Shown: positions 23,875 to 36,235 of the stretch, piece by piece
How positions within the stretch are numbered: position 1 is the stretch's first letter
Layout: the number at the start of each line of letters is the position of its first letter
From: Toxoplasma gondii ME49
Lineage: Eukaryota > Apicomplexa > Conoidasida > Eucoccidiorida > Sarcocystidae
Direction of reading: 5' to 3'
Assembly (NCBI RefSeq): GCF_000006565.2
Contig: NC_031478.1
Span: 5,604,212 to 5,668,211 of the forward strand
Length of the DNA: 64,000 nucleotides
Program-made: the position numbers and the translations under genes
The notes under the pieces: generated by a model
What the model saw: the letters and a program-made list of their open reading frames with translations, nothing else
What the model was told of the DNA's origin: nothing
Databases searched by the model: none

Positions 23875-26800
23875 TCAGTTGTCATCTGAATCTGAGTCAT
23901 CTTTTTGGCACCGCCTGGGTAACGCCCTTGACAGGTGATTGCTTTTGAACTCCTTGACTTGTTCCAACAGGGCCCTGTTCAGCTTGATCTCAGTCGGACT
24001 CACCTGCACGCGCACAAGACGCGTTTGAATCGTCGCTTTCTCTTCAACACTGATGCAAGTCTCACAGTGTGCGCTTTCAGAAGGCAAAAACATAGGCAGT
24101 GGCTCAGTTAAAGAATGAGGTCATTTGACTGTGGCATTCACGGAAAAGATTAATCAACAGACCCCATGACAGGTGACGTCGCAAGAACGCCATCCTTCGT
24201 AGTGAAGGCAACCGCACCGGAAGACACCGGGAGCTGCTTTGCTTACGCTCATATCTGTACGACGCTTATGCTCTTCAATCTGCTGGAGCAGCAGGTTCTG
24301 CTGCTTCATATTTTCGAGTCTCTTGTTCCTCTCCTTAGCTTCTGTTTCAATCTTATACGCCTTCACACGACAGAACAAAGATACGAAACAGAAGGTGTGA
24401 AAAGACTTCCGGCCTTCCGTAATGCTCGCAGCCCTGCACAACACGAACACCGCGAGTGAAGGCTGGCACCTCTAGAAGGCCAAAAAAAGAAAACCCCGGT
24501 ACGCAGTGAAACCGTCTGCGTTTGGCAGGAGACATGAGTTCCTAGCTAAGTGCCGTGCTTAAAAAACTACTGATCCAGAGATGTCCAGTAACGGTTATAG
24601 GGCCCTTAGGTGTCTACATTGCACCACCCGGTAGTGGATGTAGCTTGTACTCAATTTTGTCCTGCTGGATGGTAGCTGTATCTAACAGGGGATACTGAAG
24701 GACAAGGCTGCCTAACCTTGGCGTCTTTCTCTTGCTCCTGCTGTATTTTCCGCCTCTCTTCTGCCTCTGCTTTCTTGCGGTCCTGCCGCTCCTGAACCTG
24801 TCGCTTCAGATACTCTGTATTGTCCTCCGCCGCCTTTCAATGCAATAGAACACATAAAATGGCGGTTTTCTGGGTAAGGAAGGATTCCAGTGCCAATCGC
24901 GCGTTAGACCTTATCTTCCCTTCAGATCGGTCAACTGCAGCCGTTCAGATGACGGCAATCTATTGAACAGGTGTATCTGCCGATAACAATGTGAACTCTT
25001 CCCCGTACTCAGAACTAGGTATGCGTATGGCTGTCAATCTGCACAGTAGAAGATTTTCTTTTTCATATGGTGATAGCAATACTGCTTGTGACCTGAGGAG
25101 AAGAACGACGCACCAAGTAATACTGAACAGTGAACAGCGTCACCAATGCCAGTTTGAATGTGGATCAAAGAGCCACTATTCTGCTCTCCATGACACCGAG
25201 ACTCATCTTTGACTGAAGAAGCCAGTGTGTCGACACCAATCACCCGCACTGCGCTAGCCTTCTCACTATAGTAGGCCTGGTGGACAGCCGTGTTACACAA
25301 AAGCTGAATCATGTATTTATCTTGCAGAGTCGAAGCGTGGAACTGCAGCAGAAAGAAAAGGAGTTACGATTGTCTCTGCAGCTATTTCACCTGTTTTTTC
25401 CGCTGCCGTTGTTCCAGCTCCTTCTTCTCTAACTCCGCTTGTTCTTTGGTGTATCTCGCAATAGCGCTTCTCGTGGCTGCCTCTGCCTGGTGGGACCGCC
25501 AAGAGACTTTACAAAGGTACTAACCAGCTACATGTGTCGGGCGAGAAACGAACCAAATGTGTTGCAAGCGATGTAATGACACACAAGGCAAATGCGTGAC
25601 CTGCAGGACGTAAACCAGAGTTAGACAGTGGCATCAATAGGACAGCATGTGCTTGCCTGCGCAGAGTGCTGCGACTGCGAGTGTGGTAAACGGATCGCCC
25701 TGCATGGGGCAGTTGGTAAGCCACCCCACCTCTTCGGGGCTCGATAAAGTGATAGCAGACTCCATAGACAGCAGTGCACAGGCAGTTTTGTTTGAAATAA
25801 TGTTCTTGAAGGGAGGCCCTGAAATGGCGTGGAAGCTACGAACGCCACAGTTGGTGCCCCGGAGGAGGGACGACCAGTCAACGAAAAGCTCTACACAGAA
25901 CTGTCCGGGGCTGTATTCGCCCACTGTTCCACACGTGAGATGGACCAAGCGGCTGTTAAATCCAGAACCACAGAAACGACTTCTGCGCAACATCTCCGAA
26001 ACACCATGAACTTACTTTGTCCACTCTCGTCGTCGGGGCAATGCGGTCGGCCCGGCTTTGGTGAGCTTCAACGTGGCGCTGTCGCTCGGCCAAACGTCGA
26101 GCCTCAGATTCTTTTTCTAAGCGAAGGCTTTCTTTCAGGAACCGTAAATCTTCTTTCTTTTCTTCCTCTTCTCTCATTTGAGCCTTCTGCTGTTCTTGTT
26201 GGCTCACCTGAATGCAGGGACAGTTCCAAAGGTCGTGAAGAGTTGCCCGTCCCAGAAGGCGCACAAATCACACCTAAAGGAAATGGCTGAGAGGCAGAAT
26301 ACGACCACATGAGATCATTATGTTAGTGAGGGTACTGCCACAAAAAATAGCTGTGTTGCGGCGGGCTGGAAGCGCAGGCTCCGTAACTGGGTTCCAGACG
26401 GGGCAGAAGCCATACCGCCGTAATCCGGCGGACCGTCTCCCGGTACTCCAGTTTTTCTCGAAGGTCCTTCTGCTTCTGTCGCTCTATCTCCCTGAGCGTT
26501 CGCCGAATGAGTCTGCGGTCCTCCTTATCTTTTTGCTTCTTTGCTTCCTGCCAATGGTAACGGGAAACCACATGCTCACTTCATTGTTGTTAGGCAGTGC
26601 ACACGACCGTCACTGCAGACCCAAGGCACGCACTTACGCATATATCAGTGTACACGTTTTACAATTCGGATTTCGTTTCAGAGCCATATTACTGTTTCAA
26701 CCATTATTCAATTGCGACTGTTCACTTGCTGCTACAGCATGCCAGGCACCGTGCGCTACCGCTGGGAAGCCTTCACCCTGCATCCCGACGGACTTCTCGC

Positions 26801-29316
26801 TGTTTTGCTCTCAGCAGCAGTGTCTGCTCCATTTCTTCCTTGTCTCGCAAGACCTTTGCTTGGGCTTCTGAGGCTTTCCTTCTTTCGGATTCCCTGTTAC
26901 CATCGCAAAGTCGACCAAATTTGCCGATTAAATGCCAGCCAGCGTTTGCTGGGAGCTACCAGGCCAGCATCAGAAAATGTTATATGACAAAGTCTGTATC
27001 AAAGATGAAATGCTTCTGCCTGTCAGCTGCAACAGGAGTTTTACACCGAAACGAAGTGCTACGACTAGTTTTGTCTTTGAATCGAGAAAGGGTTCACGCG
27101 ATCTTCGCTCGAGTTGAAGTATGGTCCGGTCAACCTTTGACGCTTAGTCTTTTAGCACCCGATGCCAGCTCACAGCCTCCACCATCTGGTGTTCCCAAGC
27201 TATTACCTCCATTGGTCAAGGCTGTGGTAAACGGATCGACTGTAAGCCTCTTCCTCATTTCGCCTCTGTGTTTCCGCTGCGCTGCAAAGCATGTGCAGAC
27301 GATGTGCACGCCTTAGTTCTTCCAGAAGGTAGAAAATTCACCTGCTATGTGTTCGCGATGTTGCGAAGGCGGTGTTTACCACGGGCTCAAGCTCCGACGG
27401 AAAAACTTTTTCATCTTCTTTTCATCTGGTTTTCATTGATGTTATGTCGGAGGCCCGTGGACCCATTAAAGTATTGTTTGATCCACAGGGTTGTGAGCAA
27501 CGACAAACATTTAACAGTGAAACCCATTCACTCCATTTGCTCTTTTCAATGCGTCATCATTGAGATAGGCAGGTACAAGGACGACGCGTGGCTCCAGTAT
27601 CTGCAAGAAAACGCTCTCAGTCACCTTCAGACTTACTGGTGCTCTTCCACTTGCTTATTGAGTTCCTCAAACGTGGCACGTTGCTTCTGCCTGAGCATGT
27701 CCTGTTCTTTTTTAAGGGCTGCTTCAAACTCATGAGCCTGGTATTCACTGATATTTGCCCACTGTGAAATTTGAGATACAAACAAACAGCAGATCAATAT
27801 TATGGAATTGCCCACTGGAGAACGAGGTAGAGAATCTGAGAAATTTTTGTAGTTGCCGAATCACCATGTAAGGCAACACCCTTCGTAGCAAACGTTAGAA
27901 TTTGGTGCCGCGCCGGGTTTTGAATCCAGTCTCACGTCAATATCTTTGTACTCTTGAACTAGTTCTGTTGTGTCCATCTTCTTTAAGGAGCCATGGACTG
28001 TCGCCTCGGGGGACTCGGAGCAATCAATCTGATGAACTATCTCCTGACCACAATAAGAGGCATGTAGTCAAGGACGAATCACGAAACAGAATAGGACCTG
28101 ATACCGGGTGTGATGATGACCACTGCATACGAAGACAACGACAACCGCTGAAATTGTCATCTTAAAATGGTAAGAAGTCTGGTTCCGAACCATGTGCAGC
28201 TGTACCGCAAGCAGTGCCAGGACCCTCTCGAGCAGCCACCAGCTGTGGTACTGTGGCAGCATCGGACCTGCCTTTGTCTCCTCAGGGAAGACTCCGTTTT
28301 CTCCACCGCTAGGATTCGGGCCAATGTGGCCTCAACTGAAAGACCTTTTTTTGCGGCCTCATTGGCAGAAAGAAATGGTTTCGTCGAGGTTGACTTTGAT
28401 TCAGAGGCGCAGATACCTAACGTTGCGGCAGGTGTGCTTCCTGTAGGCCGTGCCGCTCGCGCGACGGCCCTCAGCGTGGCTGCCTGTTACAGAAACAAAA
28501 ACATCAGTAGACGACAACAATGTCGACTGATCTGCAGAAATGTTAGCTCGTGATTGCTTCGTTACCGAATCACTCAGGCGACGAATATGCTTGTACTATG
28601 AGAAAAGCGCTCCGCTTTGTGTTTGTGTGTATGAGGGCAGTCGGCTCCGGTGTTCATGGTTCAGGTCTCGTACTAATACGATGCTGATGTACTGCCGAAC
28701 ACGCGAAACGGACTTGTAGAGGAAACATTAATCAGCGTGTTACATCTATCCCATCGCATCCACGCACAACCTCCCTGGCGAGGCTTTGCCCGTTTCGACA
28801 TGTTGTTTTTTCACTGAAGCCGAAGTCAGCTGACAGCCAATGCTGAAGATGATTATGGTGGCTCTTCGCGTTCCGTCAGGAACCTGCCCTGTCCGTCAGC
28901 ATACCCGCGCATTTGCGTATAGCTGTTTGATTTTGAGCTTAGCGTCTTGGGACTCAAGTTGACGTTTCATCACCAAGAGCTTTTCCTTCCTCTCCTCTGT
29001 AAGATAGGGGTTAGGCGTGTCAACTGCCCTGTAAGTGTGACGACGCAGCCACATGCACGACACAGCAAGCCACTGAGATGCAGCGACTCGAGCTCCGATA
29101 ATGCACTCAGTAAGGAAAAAAGTTACACCTGTCAGCACATGATGCATCCGTGTCGCAACGTGACTGTCAGCTCAACGCCGCACTTACCGGCTCCTTGTTT
29201 TCAACTTTGGTGGATACATTGTACACGAAATGCTGCGTGAGCGTGTAGGCGTCAATCGTGGGAAGGGGAGGAAGGCCACAGCGATCAGTAGTCCTTCCTT
29301 GCGCAGCCACCAATAC
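23875..29316 (-). CDS. Multi-exon coiled-coil protein, possibly axonemal (TPH-like); 5' end unresolved
   Basis: A charged, mostly helical protein of at least about 600 residues. Exons on the - strand, 5' to 3': 29188-29316, 28905-29072, 28268-28483, 27936-28043, 27637-27761, 27233-27311, about 26777-26893, 26416-26547, 26016-26207, 25391-25486, 24717-24833, 24247-24360, 23875-24102. Most junctions are phase 0. The join between 27233 and 26893 is not solved, and the start codon was not found. Exons carry long runs rich in E, K, R and Q, such as LRFLKESLRLEKESEARRL, and the C-terminus is acidic (KDDSDSDDN). This style resembles trichohyalin-plectin-homology proteins such as CFAP45, CFAP53 or MNS1, found inside flagellar doublets; in coccidia only male gametes have flagella. 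I do not recognise a specific orthologue. Another possible upstream exon lies near 30370-30470. Confidence 0.6.
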
Positions 29317-32219
29317 CTGAGAGTCTCTGGAACTCTTTTTCTCTATCAACCAAAAGGTTGCAATACCGTGCTATTCGCGGTATTGACCTGTTATCCTGAG
29401 CATGAACCTGTCTCAAGTGCTTCTCGCCCTGAAGTAAGGGGAGATGAGCTCAGAGACGATACACCTTCACTCCTGTTTCAGGTGACCTTTGCGGTAATTC
29501 GGCAACCACTCGACAAACCCCTCCTCCAGCGTTGGTTCAGCACGTTGATACCCCAGTGCAGCAGAAAACGATACTAGAAGCGGTCTGGATGCTGTCAGAG
29601 TGATTATCCTTCTGCGGTGAAGAGACCAGGTTCTGCCAATGTAACCAAACCTGCAACGTCGCGTTTTGTTACAGACAGGCGGCAGACAAACTGAGATACC
29701 ATTTGGCGGTGACATTTTCCCCACATCCACCGCACGACAGTCAGGTTTGTCCAGGGCTTCGATTCGTCGGTCAACAAACGTATCTGTGTAAGGCAGCTGT
29801 GGGACATGCAGCCCGGTACGGTTCCAACTTTTCGGCGTGTGCTGGGATCAACTTTTGACGAAGCGATATCACACAGGCGAAACTGTAACACTCGTACGCA
29901 ACACCGTTTGTTTTTTCAGGGTGTAAGGTGCGAAAATTTACAGGACCGATTTATGCCCAATTATTTACCGAAGATAGGGTGCATTTGCCATCCTCGTTTT
30001 CGATTAATACCTACTACATCTGCATGTTGAAAATATGAGGAACGTTTAGCGAATTTGCCACACCTTTAAAGTAATTGTAATGGCCGACATGCGGCGAACA
30101 CACTTATTTGTGCGGTTCCTATGGGCGGTCTTCGAGCGGCTGCAAATTCACCTGGTGTTTTGTCTTTGGGTATTTCCTAAGCGGTTGAACCTTCACGGAG
30201 CCTCACAGTGTGTACTGCTCTCAGAAAGCTTCCGTGATACATAAAGGGACTGATGAACTCACTCAGTACACGACTGCGTCCACGGCTAATTGATTCTGTT
30301 TCGACAATCACGATTTATAAACAATTGCTTGCACCAACCAGTATCCGTTGTCGCAGACGGGAACCTCACATCTTCTGACGGAGCTAGACTTCATGTCTCC
30401 TCGACTGAAGCTTCTGGAATTTGGACTCAAACCCTTGCAGTACTGCATCTCTTTCCAGACACCTGCGTTTGCAGCTGAGTCCCTCACTATTGGCGAGGCA
30501 AGAGTGGGCTGGCAAAAAGTGTGTACTGGAGAGGGTGAGCTAGTTCGTTAGGGGATCTCCAAGAAGTGAAGGAATGATCCATACACGTGCACTTGTTTCA
30601 TTTCGACCTGACATGAGAGAGAAGAAGAACGGAGAAGCTGAATTGGAGATCGTTCTTATTAGTGTATTTCTCCGCAGTACTTCTTGGAAGATCCATAGCG
30701 CGTGTTAGTTGCTTTCTCCTACGCGGGGACCCTAGGTTTTAAGTCAACGTAGAGAATTTTGCAGCGGGCGTTTGTAGTAGTTTCGAGTCATCTCATGTTT
30801 CTCCCAAAAAAACATATCAGAGGCTGATGCACGAAGCTGCCACAAATTCAGAGGCACAAAAATCAGTGTTGGCAATGACACTGTGAATTCTCCGAAAAGA
30901 CTAAGCACACTGCACAGGCTTGCACACCGTAAACACCCGCACTGTCCCAACTTGCCATGCCACAGCTGCCTGCTATTTTAACAGATGCCACCATCGTCTC
31001 ATTCATTCAAAGGCGGTGTTGTAGCAGAGCAGACTGCATGAAATGCTGTTGCTGGAAGAATGCTCAAAGGGAACATTGTTTCAGACCCTGAGTCTCCAGC
31101 GGTTCACGATCAGTTAATCGAACAACTGAAATTTGTTATTTCACTGTCTGCCGCTTTCGTGAGTCACGCTGTGTCAAGAGCCACCCAGTAGTAGTGGAGA
31201 AACCGTTTGCTTGAGAAACCCTCTGACGCGAAGAGGCTCCATACATGTATCATTCTTGCACGAAGGATGCCTCAAGTCCTGTCACTCGGACCACGATGTT
31301 TACGGTTGAAATGCCGACTTCATCGGACGAAGCTGTTTGATATCGCATCCATTATCAGAATGGAGGCATAAATACCTGCACAAAGAGAATACACGGTTCA
31401 GGTTCACTGAGGCTCTTCGACAATTAGCGCCTGAGTCCGTTTTCGGCTATGCTACCTGACCGTCTTTTGAATCGAACCAGGTCGACGAGGCGAGGACATC
31501 CAGTGACAGCGCCTTTAGTTATGTGATATCGCTGACCGAATTTGTGTAAACATCTTACCATTTGCTACCATGAAACAACGGATATTCTGTGGTATCTGAC
31601 ACCCTATGCTTGGGGTGGTACCATTTATGCTGCGTTTCGTCTGTTGAAGCTTTGAACGGATTTTTTGGGCTCTGAAGAGGTTGCGAAGGTAGGGGCTCTC
31701 ACGAAGAAATGCTCATCTGCTGTTTTTCTTTTTCGTGTTCAGCCGTGCTACACCAAAGGTGCTGCAGAAAACTGCAGCTTCAGCAAAATAGAGTTCTGAC
31801 ACCGAAGTGCGTGTACACGACTATCGCTCGAGTAACGACGACACAGGTATTCTGCGTTGATTTCTGCGGACTGCATTGATGTAGTAGCACTTACTTGTGG
31901 AAAAGAGACTGACACTGGACATTCGTTCCCAAATGCCAGGTAGCTTTTTGAAGACATCCAACAAGGCTTTTCAAAAACCACCACGAGCGGGGGTCAGGGA
32001 CTCTTGAGGCTGCCGAGGCCTTTTGGAGGTTTTGGGCCGCGCCTCTTCTCCTGTGTGGAGCCTGAAGAGAGCCCTCTCACGTGTCTGATACCGGAAAGCC
32101 TCGGAACTTATGTTTGGTCAGTTCACATCAGTTTTCTCCACTTCATCTCGAGAAGCATTTGTGCGCCAGAATCCACTCATAGGAACCCGCTTCACATCTC
32201 AAGGTACTAATTGAGGAAA
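29317..32219. other. Divergent intergenic region, possible extra 5' exons of the coiled-coil gene
   Basis: The interval separates the leftmost known part of the - strand coiled-coil gene from the + strand Cys-repeat gene, so promoters of both should lie here. Two - strand segments look partly coding: about 29477-29575, with an EEGFVEWLPNY-like stretch, and about 30370-30470, with a charged helical stretch. Neither joins in phase to the known exons, so I only flag them. The rest shows nothing I can support. Confidence 0.35.
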
Positions 32220-33968
32220 ATGGCGCGCGTTTGTCTCGTGTCTCTCGCGTTCGTGACGCTTGCACTGTCGGCGGGTGCAAATCCGCCGCCGATGGTCATG
32301 ACAAAAAAGGAGGCGCCACCCCCAGTGGTCAAACAGGAGGTGTGCGAGACGGTTCCGTACCAAGTCCAGGCTACCTGCTACAAGGATGTGACAAAGAAGG
32401 AGGCATACTCGTGTCCAGAGACTTTGGAAAAGGAGGTTTGCAAGAACGTGCCCGTACAGGTCCCTGACACCTGCTACAAGCAGGTTTCCCAGCAGGTTGC
32501 ATACTCGTGCCCGCAAACACAGCACAAAACAGAGTGCTACGATGTGGCAAACACCTGCACTAAGACTGAGTATGTGATGGAGGCATACGAATGCGGAAAA
32601 GAAGCGTGCAAATCCGTGCCAGTCCAGGTGCCTAACACGTGCTACAAGACAGTCCAGGAGCAGCAGGCGTATTCGTGCCAGAAGAGCAAGGCCGAGCAAT
32701 TCTGCGCTGAGGTGCCTTACACTGTCGCCAAGACATGCTTCAAGGACGACGTGAAGTCGGTACCTTACACATGCTCCAAGACCGAGTACAAGCAACAGTG
32801 CAGGCAAGTACCCTTCCAAGTGGATAACACTTGCTACAAGACCGTCATGCAAGCCCAAGAGTATCCTTGCACAAAGACCGCCTTCGAGGACAGCTGCTCT
32901 GATGTCGCCGTGCAGGTCCCAGACACGTGCTACAAGCCTGTGCAGCAGCAGAAGCCGTACAAATGCAAGAAAACCCTCACAAAAACACAATGCACCAAGG
33001 TCCCCGTCGAGGTCCCAAGCACATGTAGCAAGACCGTTATGACGAAGGAGGCGTACGATTGCTCCAAAACAGAGTACAAGACCGAATGTACCGAGGAAGT
33101 TGCCCAGGTTCCCTGCGTGGGCAAGGAATGCAAGCTCCGACAGCTCAAGAAGCAGCGTGTCTGCCGCCAGGTTCCGTTCACAAGCAAGAACGTCTGCTAC
33201 AAGGAGGTACCAACTACACAGTCGTACAAATGTTCGAAGACTGAATACACTGAACAGTGCCAGGAGGTGCCGTACGAAGTGCCGGAAACCTGCTACGAGA
33301 CGATCACTGTTCAGCAACCGTACAAATGCTCCAAGACTGAATACAAGCAGCAATGCAAGAAGGTCCCTGTTGAAGTTCCACACACCTGCACCAAGCAAGT
33401 TCCAGTCAAGGAAGCTTATTCGTGCCCCAAAACAGAGTACAAGCAAGAATGCCAGAGTGTTCCCGTCCAGGTCCCGGATACATGCTACAAGCAAGAGGCC
33501 ATCAAAGTGCCATACAGCTGCCCCGAGACGAAGTATCAGTCCAAATGCGAAACGAAGATGGTCCCGTACGAGGATACCTGCTACAAGACTGTGCCCGTCA
33601 AGCAAGCCTACGCTTGCACCAAGACTGTTATGGAGCAGCAGTGTGCCTTTGTTTCCAAAACCTGCCAAAAGAAGGTACCAACTCAGGTGCAGTACTCTTG
33701 CCCGAAGAAGGAGTGCAAGCAGGTTGCCTTCCAGGTTGATAAGACCTGCTACAAGGCCGTGCCAACTCAGGAAGCATACAAGTGCTCCAAGACTGTGTTT
33801 GAGAACCAGTGTACCACCCAGTCGTACACGGTTCCCAAGACTTGCTATAAGGATCACGTAAAACAGCAGGCATATCCGTGCATGGAAACCAAGTACAGGA
33901 CCCAGTGCAAAACGAAGAAGGCAGTGGCACCCCCTCCTCCCGTTATGTTGTCTAAGAAGGGCATGTAA
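32220..33968 (+). CDS. Secreted protein of about fifteen 3-Cys repeats, 582 aa
   Basis: A single-exon gene. The ATG at 32220 sits in a strong context (GGAAAATGGCG) and opens a signal peptide (hydrophobic residues about 5-19, ending in SAGA). The rest is a chain of about fifteen units of roughly 32 residues. The pattern is a Cys, then VPxxVPxTCYK, then a Tyr-x-Cys-x-KTE step, giving three cysteines per unit. Two units carry short inserts (CVGKECK and KKECK). Lys, Gln, Val, Pro and Tyr dominate the spacers, and the C-terminus is short and Pro/Lys-rich. No transmembrane or GPI signal is visible, so it should be secreted. Tyr- and Cys-rich repeats would suit a disulfide- and dityrosine-crosslinked wall, for example of the oocyst, but this is inference. 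It is not the 6-Cys repeat of known oocyst wall proteins, and I do not recognise a named gene. Confidence 0.85.
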   Translation: MARVCLVSLAFVTLALSAGANPPPMVMTKKEAPPPVVKQEVCETVPYQVQATCYKDVTKKEAYSCPETLEKEVCKNVPVQVPDTCYKQVSQQVAYSCPQTQHKTECYDVANTCTKTEYVMEAYECGKEACKSVPVQVPNTCYKTVQEQQAYSCQKSKAEQFCAEVPYTVAKTCFKDDVKSVPYTCSKTEYKQQCRQVPFQVDNTCYKTVMQAQEYPCTKTAFEDSCSDVAVQVPDTCYKPVQQQKPYKCKKTLTKTQCTKVPVEVPSTCSKTVMTKEAYDCSKTEYKTECTEEVAQVPCVGKECKLRQLKKQRVCRQVPFTSKNVCYKEVPTTQSYKCSKTEYTEQCQEVPYEVPETCYETITVQQPYKCSKTEYKQQCKKVPVEVPHTCTKQVPVKEAYSCPKTEYKQECQSVPVQVPDTCYKQEAIKVPYSCPETKYQSKCETKMVPYEDTCYKTVPVKQAYACTKTVMEQQCAFVSKTCQKKVPTQVQYSCPKKECKQVAFQVDKTCYKAVPTQEAYKCSKTVFENQCTTQSYTVPKTCYKDHVKQQAYPCMETKYRTQCKTKKAVAPPPPVMLSKKGM

Positions 33969-34012
33969 CCGATTCCTTGATTATTTGACCTGTGCACAAG
34001 AAGGGCATGTAA
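33954..34012. repeat. 15-bp repeat that duplicates the stop-codon region
   Basis: AAGAAGGGCATGTAA, the last five codons of the Cys-repeat gene, occurs at 33954-33968 and again exactly at 33998-34012. The second copy follows the stop codon. It looks like a remnant of a short tandem duplication at the gene end. Confidence 0.7.
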
Positions 34013-36235
34013 TTGTGTCGAACTGCATTATCTCCATTGTGTGTCTGCGTAAGTTGATGTGGTCTCGTTGCGCCTTCTGCACGGTGCTTGTGATTCACAA
34101 CTCAGGTCCCTTCAGGGATGTAAAACAGGTTTAATGATTTCTGCTTTCAAGGTCGGAGACGGTCATCGAGCTCGTTCTTGATGGCGGCTGCGCACCGCAG
34201 TTTCCTTCGCAAAATAGTTTTTTACCAGGACCGGGCGAACCATGGCATGAGCAAGTGGTGTGAGGCACGTGATAATGAGTCGTAGCAGGACAGGCAGTTG
34301 CGTGCAGGCAGACAGTGATTATGTCCCCATAGCACAGACGATAGCCGGCTTCATAAGCACAGCAAGCACAGTATGGAACTCAGACCAAGAGGCATCAACC
34401 GGTTGTCAGCAGTTGGTTTCAAGATGCGTTTTATGGCTGCTCGACAGGGACTAAAGGAAGTCAGGAAAGAAGCGGGACTGGAACTTCCGTTACAGGCTGT
34501 CTAGCACACGCATCAGAAGACTTCGTCAGCCAGGGCGACAGCCTGCCACCACTGTGAGAGGTTCTTTGATTCCCTTTCCAGACTTTTCGCATGCCCCTCA
34601 AAAGGAAATTTGCGCCTTTTCTTTTTTCCATTAGTGGGGCATCCTCTGTATTCACTGGCCACGTTAAGAAAAGGAGGTATCTTAACAGATTCCCTGGAAT
34701 CTTGGGCTACCCGTACTCCGCATGGCTGACGGGACGAACCTACGCCGTGCTCGCCCAAATAAGACTTGGCGTTGTGGCTGGTCAAAGGTTTTCGATACCT
34801 CGAATGTTTGAGTAGCACGGGTGTACTGCTACTCCCGGTAGTACCCTTTTAGGTTATTCCTAAGAAGTACCTTGCATTTGCGACAAGAGATCGGGTGATG
34901 TGGTGTCTATGAACAGGATCATCTTGTGACAAAAATATTTCAAAGCAGTGAAGTCAAGAATAGTTTAAGCTGAAGATGATGATGCTGCCGATTGCACAAG
35001 GAGACACGGCAGTGTCCGGAGTGAACGGCTTCGAAAAAACAGTTACAGCGAAACGAAGGCCACAATTTAGGCATGAGAGGCCGAGGGGCTTGTGTGTGTC
35101 GAACTGGCCAATCGCGATACATCAATCATGCTGTGTATGCCTTTCCGGAGCCATCCGTTTCAAAAAATAGAGGTGTCCTGGCATGTATCCCTTGAAAAGA
35201 ATCCCGGTGGTTAGAACAACTATGCTTTCGATATTTGTAGGTAGTAGAGCTCGTTACGCTGCCGGACGACGCGAGAAGTGGCTGTTGCTCATCCGCCACG
35301 CGAGTGACGCATTTCTGGACTGAGATCAAAGGTAGATCAGAACCAGGTTAGAGCACAGCAAGTCTCTGGAGGAGATGGAAATGGAACACAAGGAAAATCC
35401 TTTTGTTGCTGGTTTGATGTCATCCTACATGATGCCACATTTGTGTATGCGCATTCACTTTGTACCCTCTTCGAAGGCTAAATCTAGGCGTACGTGCTTG
35501 CTGGTCTGTGAGGCATGGCATAATCGGAGAGGTTCTGTTTCTCCGACGACATCAAGCGTTCTCCCAGCGCAGGAGACTGGGTGCATGCGGAGATAGACGT
35601 GGCTCCATGCATGTTTTCGGAAACAATGGACCACGCTAATACCAACTTACGGGGGGAACGACACCCAAGGACCCTGTTTTCGAACACCAGAGCTTCGACA
35701 GACTTGCCCCGAGCATCTGGTTCTTCCATTTCCTATCTGCTTCAAGCGACCCCGCGAAAGCTGTCTCGTTGCGTGTGCCCATGTTTGAAGTCGACAAACG
35801 CTGTCCAGCATTGCTAGACCCGTGATAATGCAAACATATTCATTTGGCATGTATTCCAATGCTGATTGTAATCGTAAAGGGCACTTGTCTCGGTTTCTAT
35901 TCCGAGGCAACTCAACGTCGTCCTCAGGAGTGTCTGACATCAGACAGTCAGGTGGCACAGTCGAACCTACCGGGGAGACGAACCACCAAGAGTGAGAGAC
36001 GTGAGTGAGTGGGCAGACTTTTCCCTTTTTTGTCAACTACGAAATTACATTACGCTGACCGGCCTGTTTTCCTGGTGGAAAATTACCGAACATCCCCTCG
36101 GCAAAAGCTGTGCTCCTACCTCTGGTTGAAAAAGAGGCAACGGGGGACTGCCCTTCTAAACAAACCCTGCATACGCCATAATTTGAATGGGCTTAAGCCC
36201 AGCGTGTTCATCTGGACTCCACATTTATTATAAAC
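33969..36235. other. Intergenic region before the synthase gene
   Basis: About 2.3 kb with no ORF that shows domains, repeats or phase-compatible splice sites on either strand. It should contain the 3' UTR of the Cys-repeat gene and the promoter of the synthase gene. Confidence 0.45.

Noticed and set aside
32199..33857. 552-codon open frame on the - strand opposite the Cys-repeat gene
   Set aside because: It mirrors the repeat structure of the sense gene and lacks its own domain logic; the biased codons of the sense strand avoid stops in this antisense frame.
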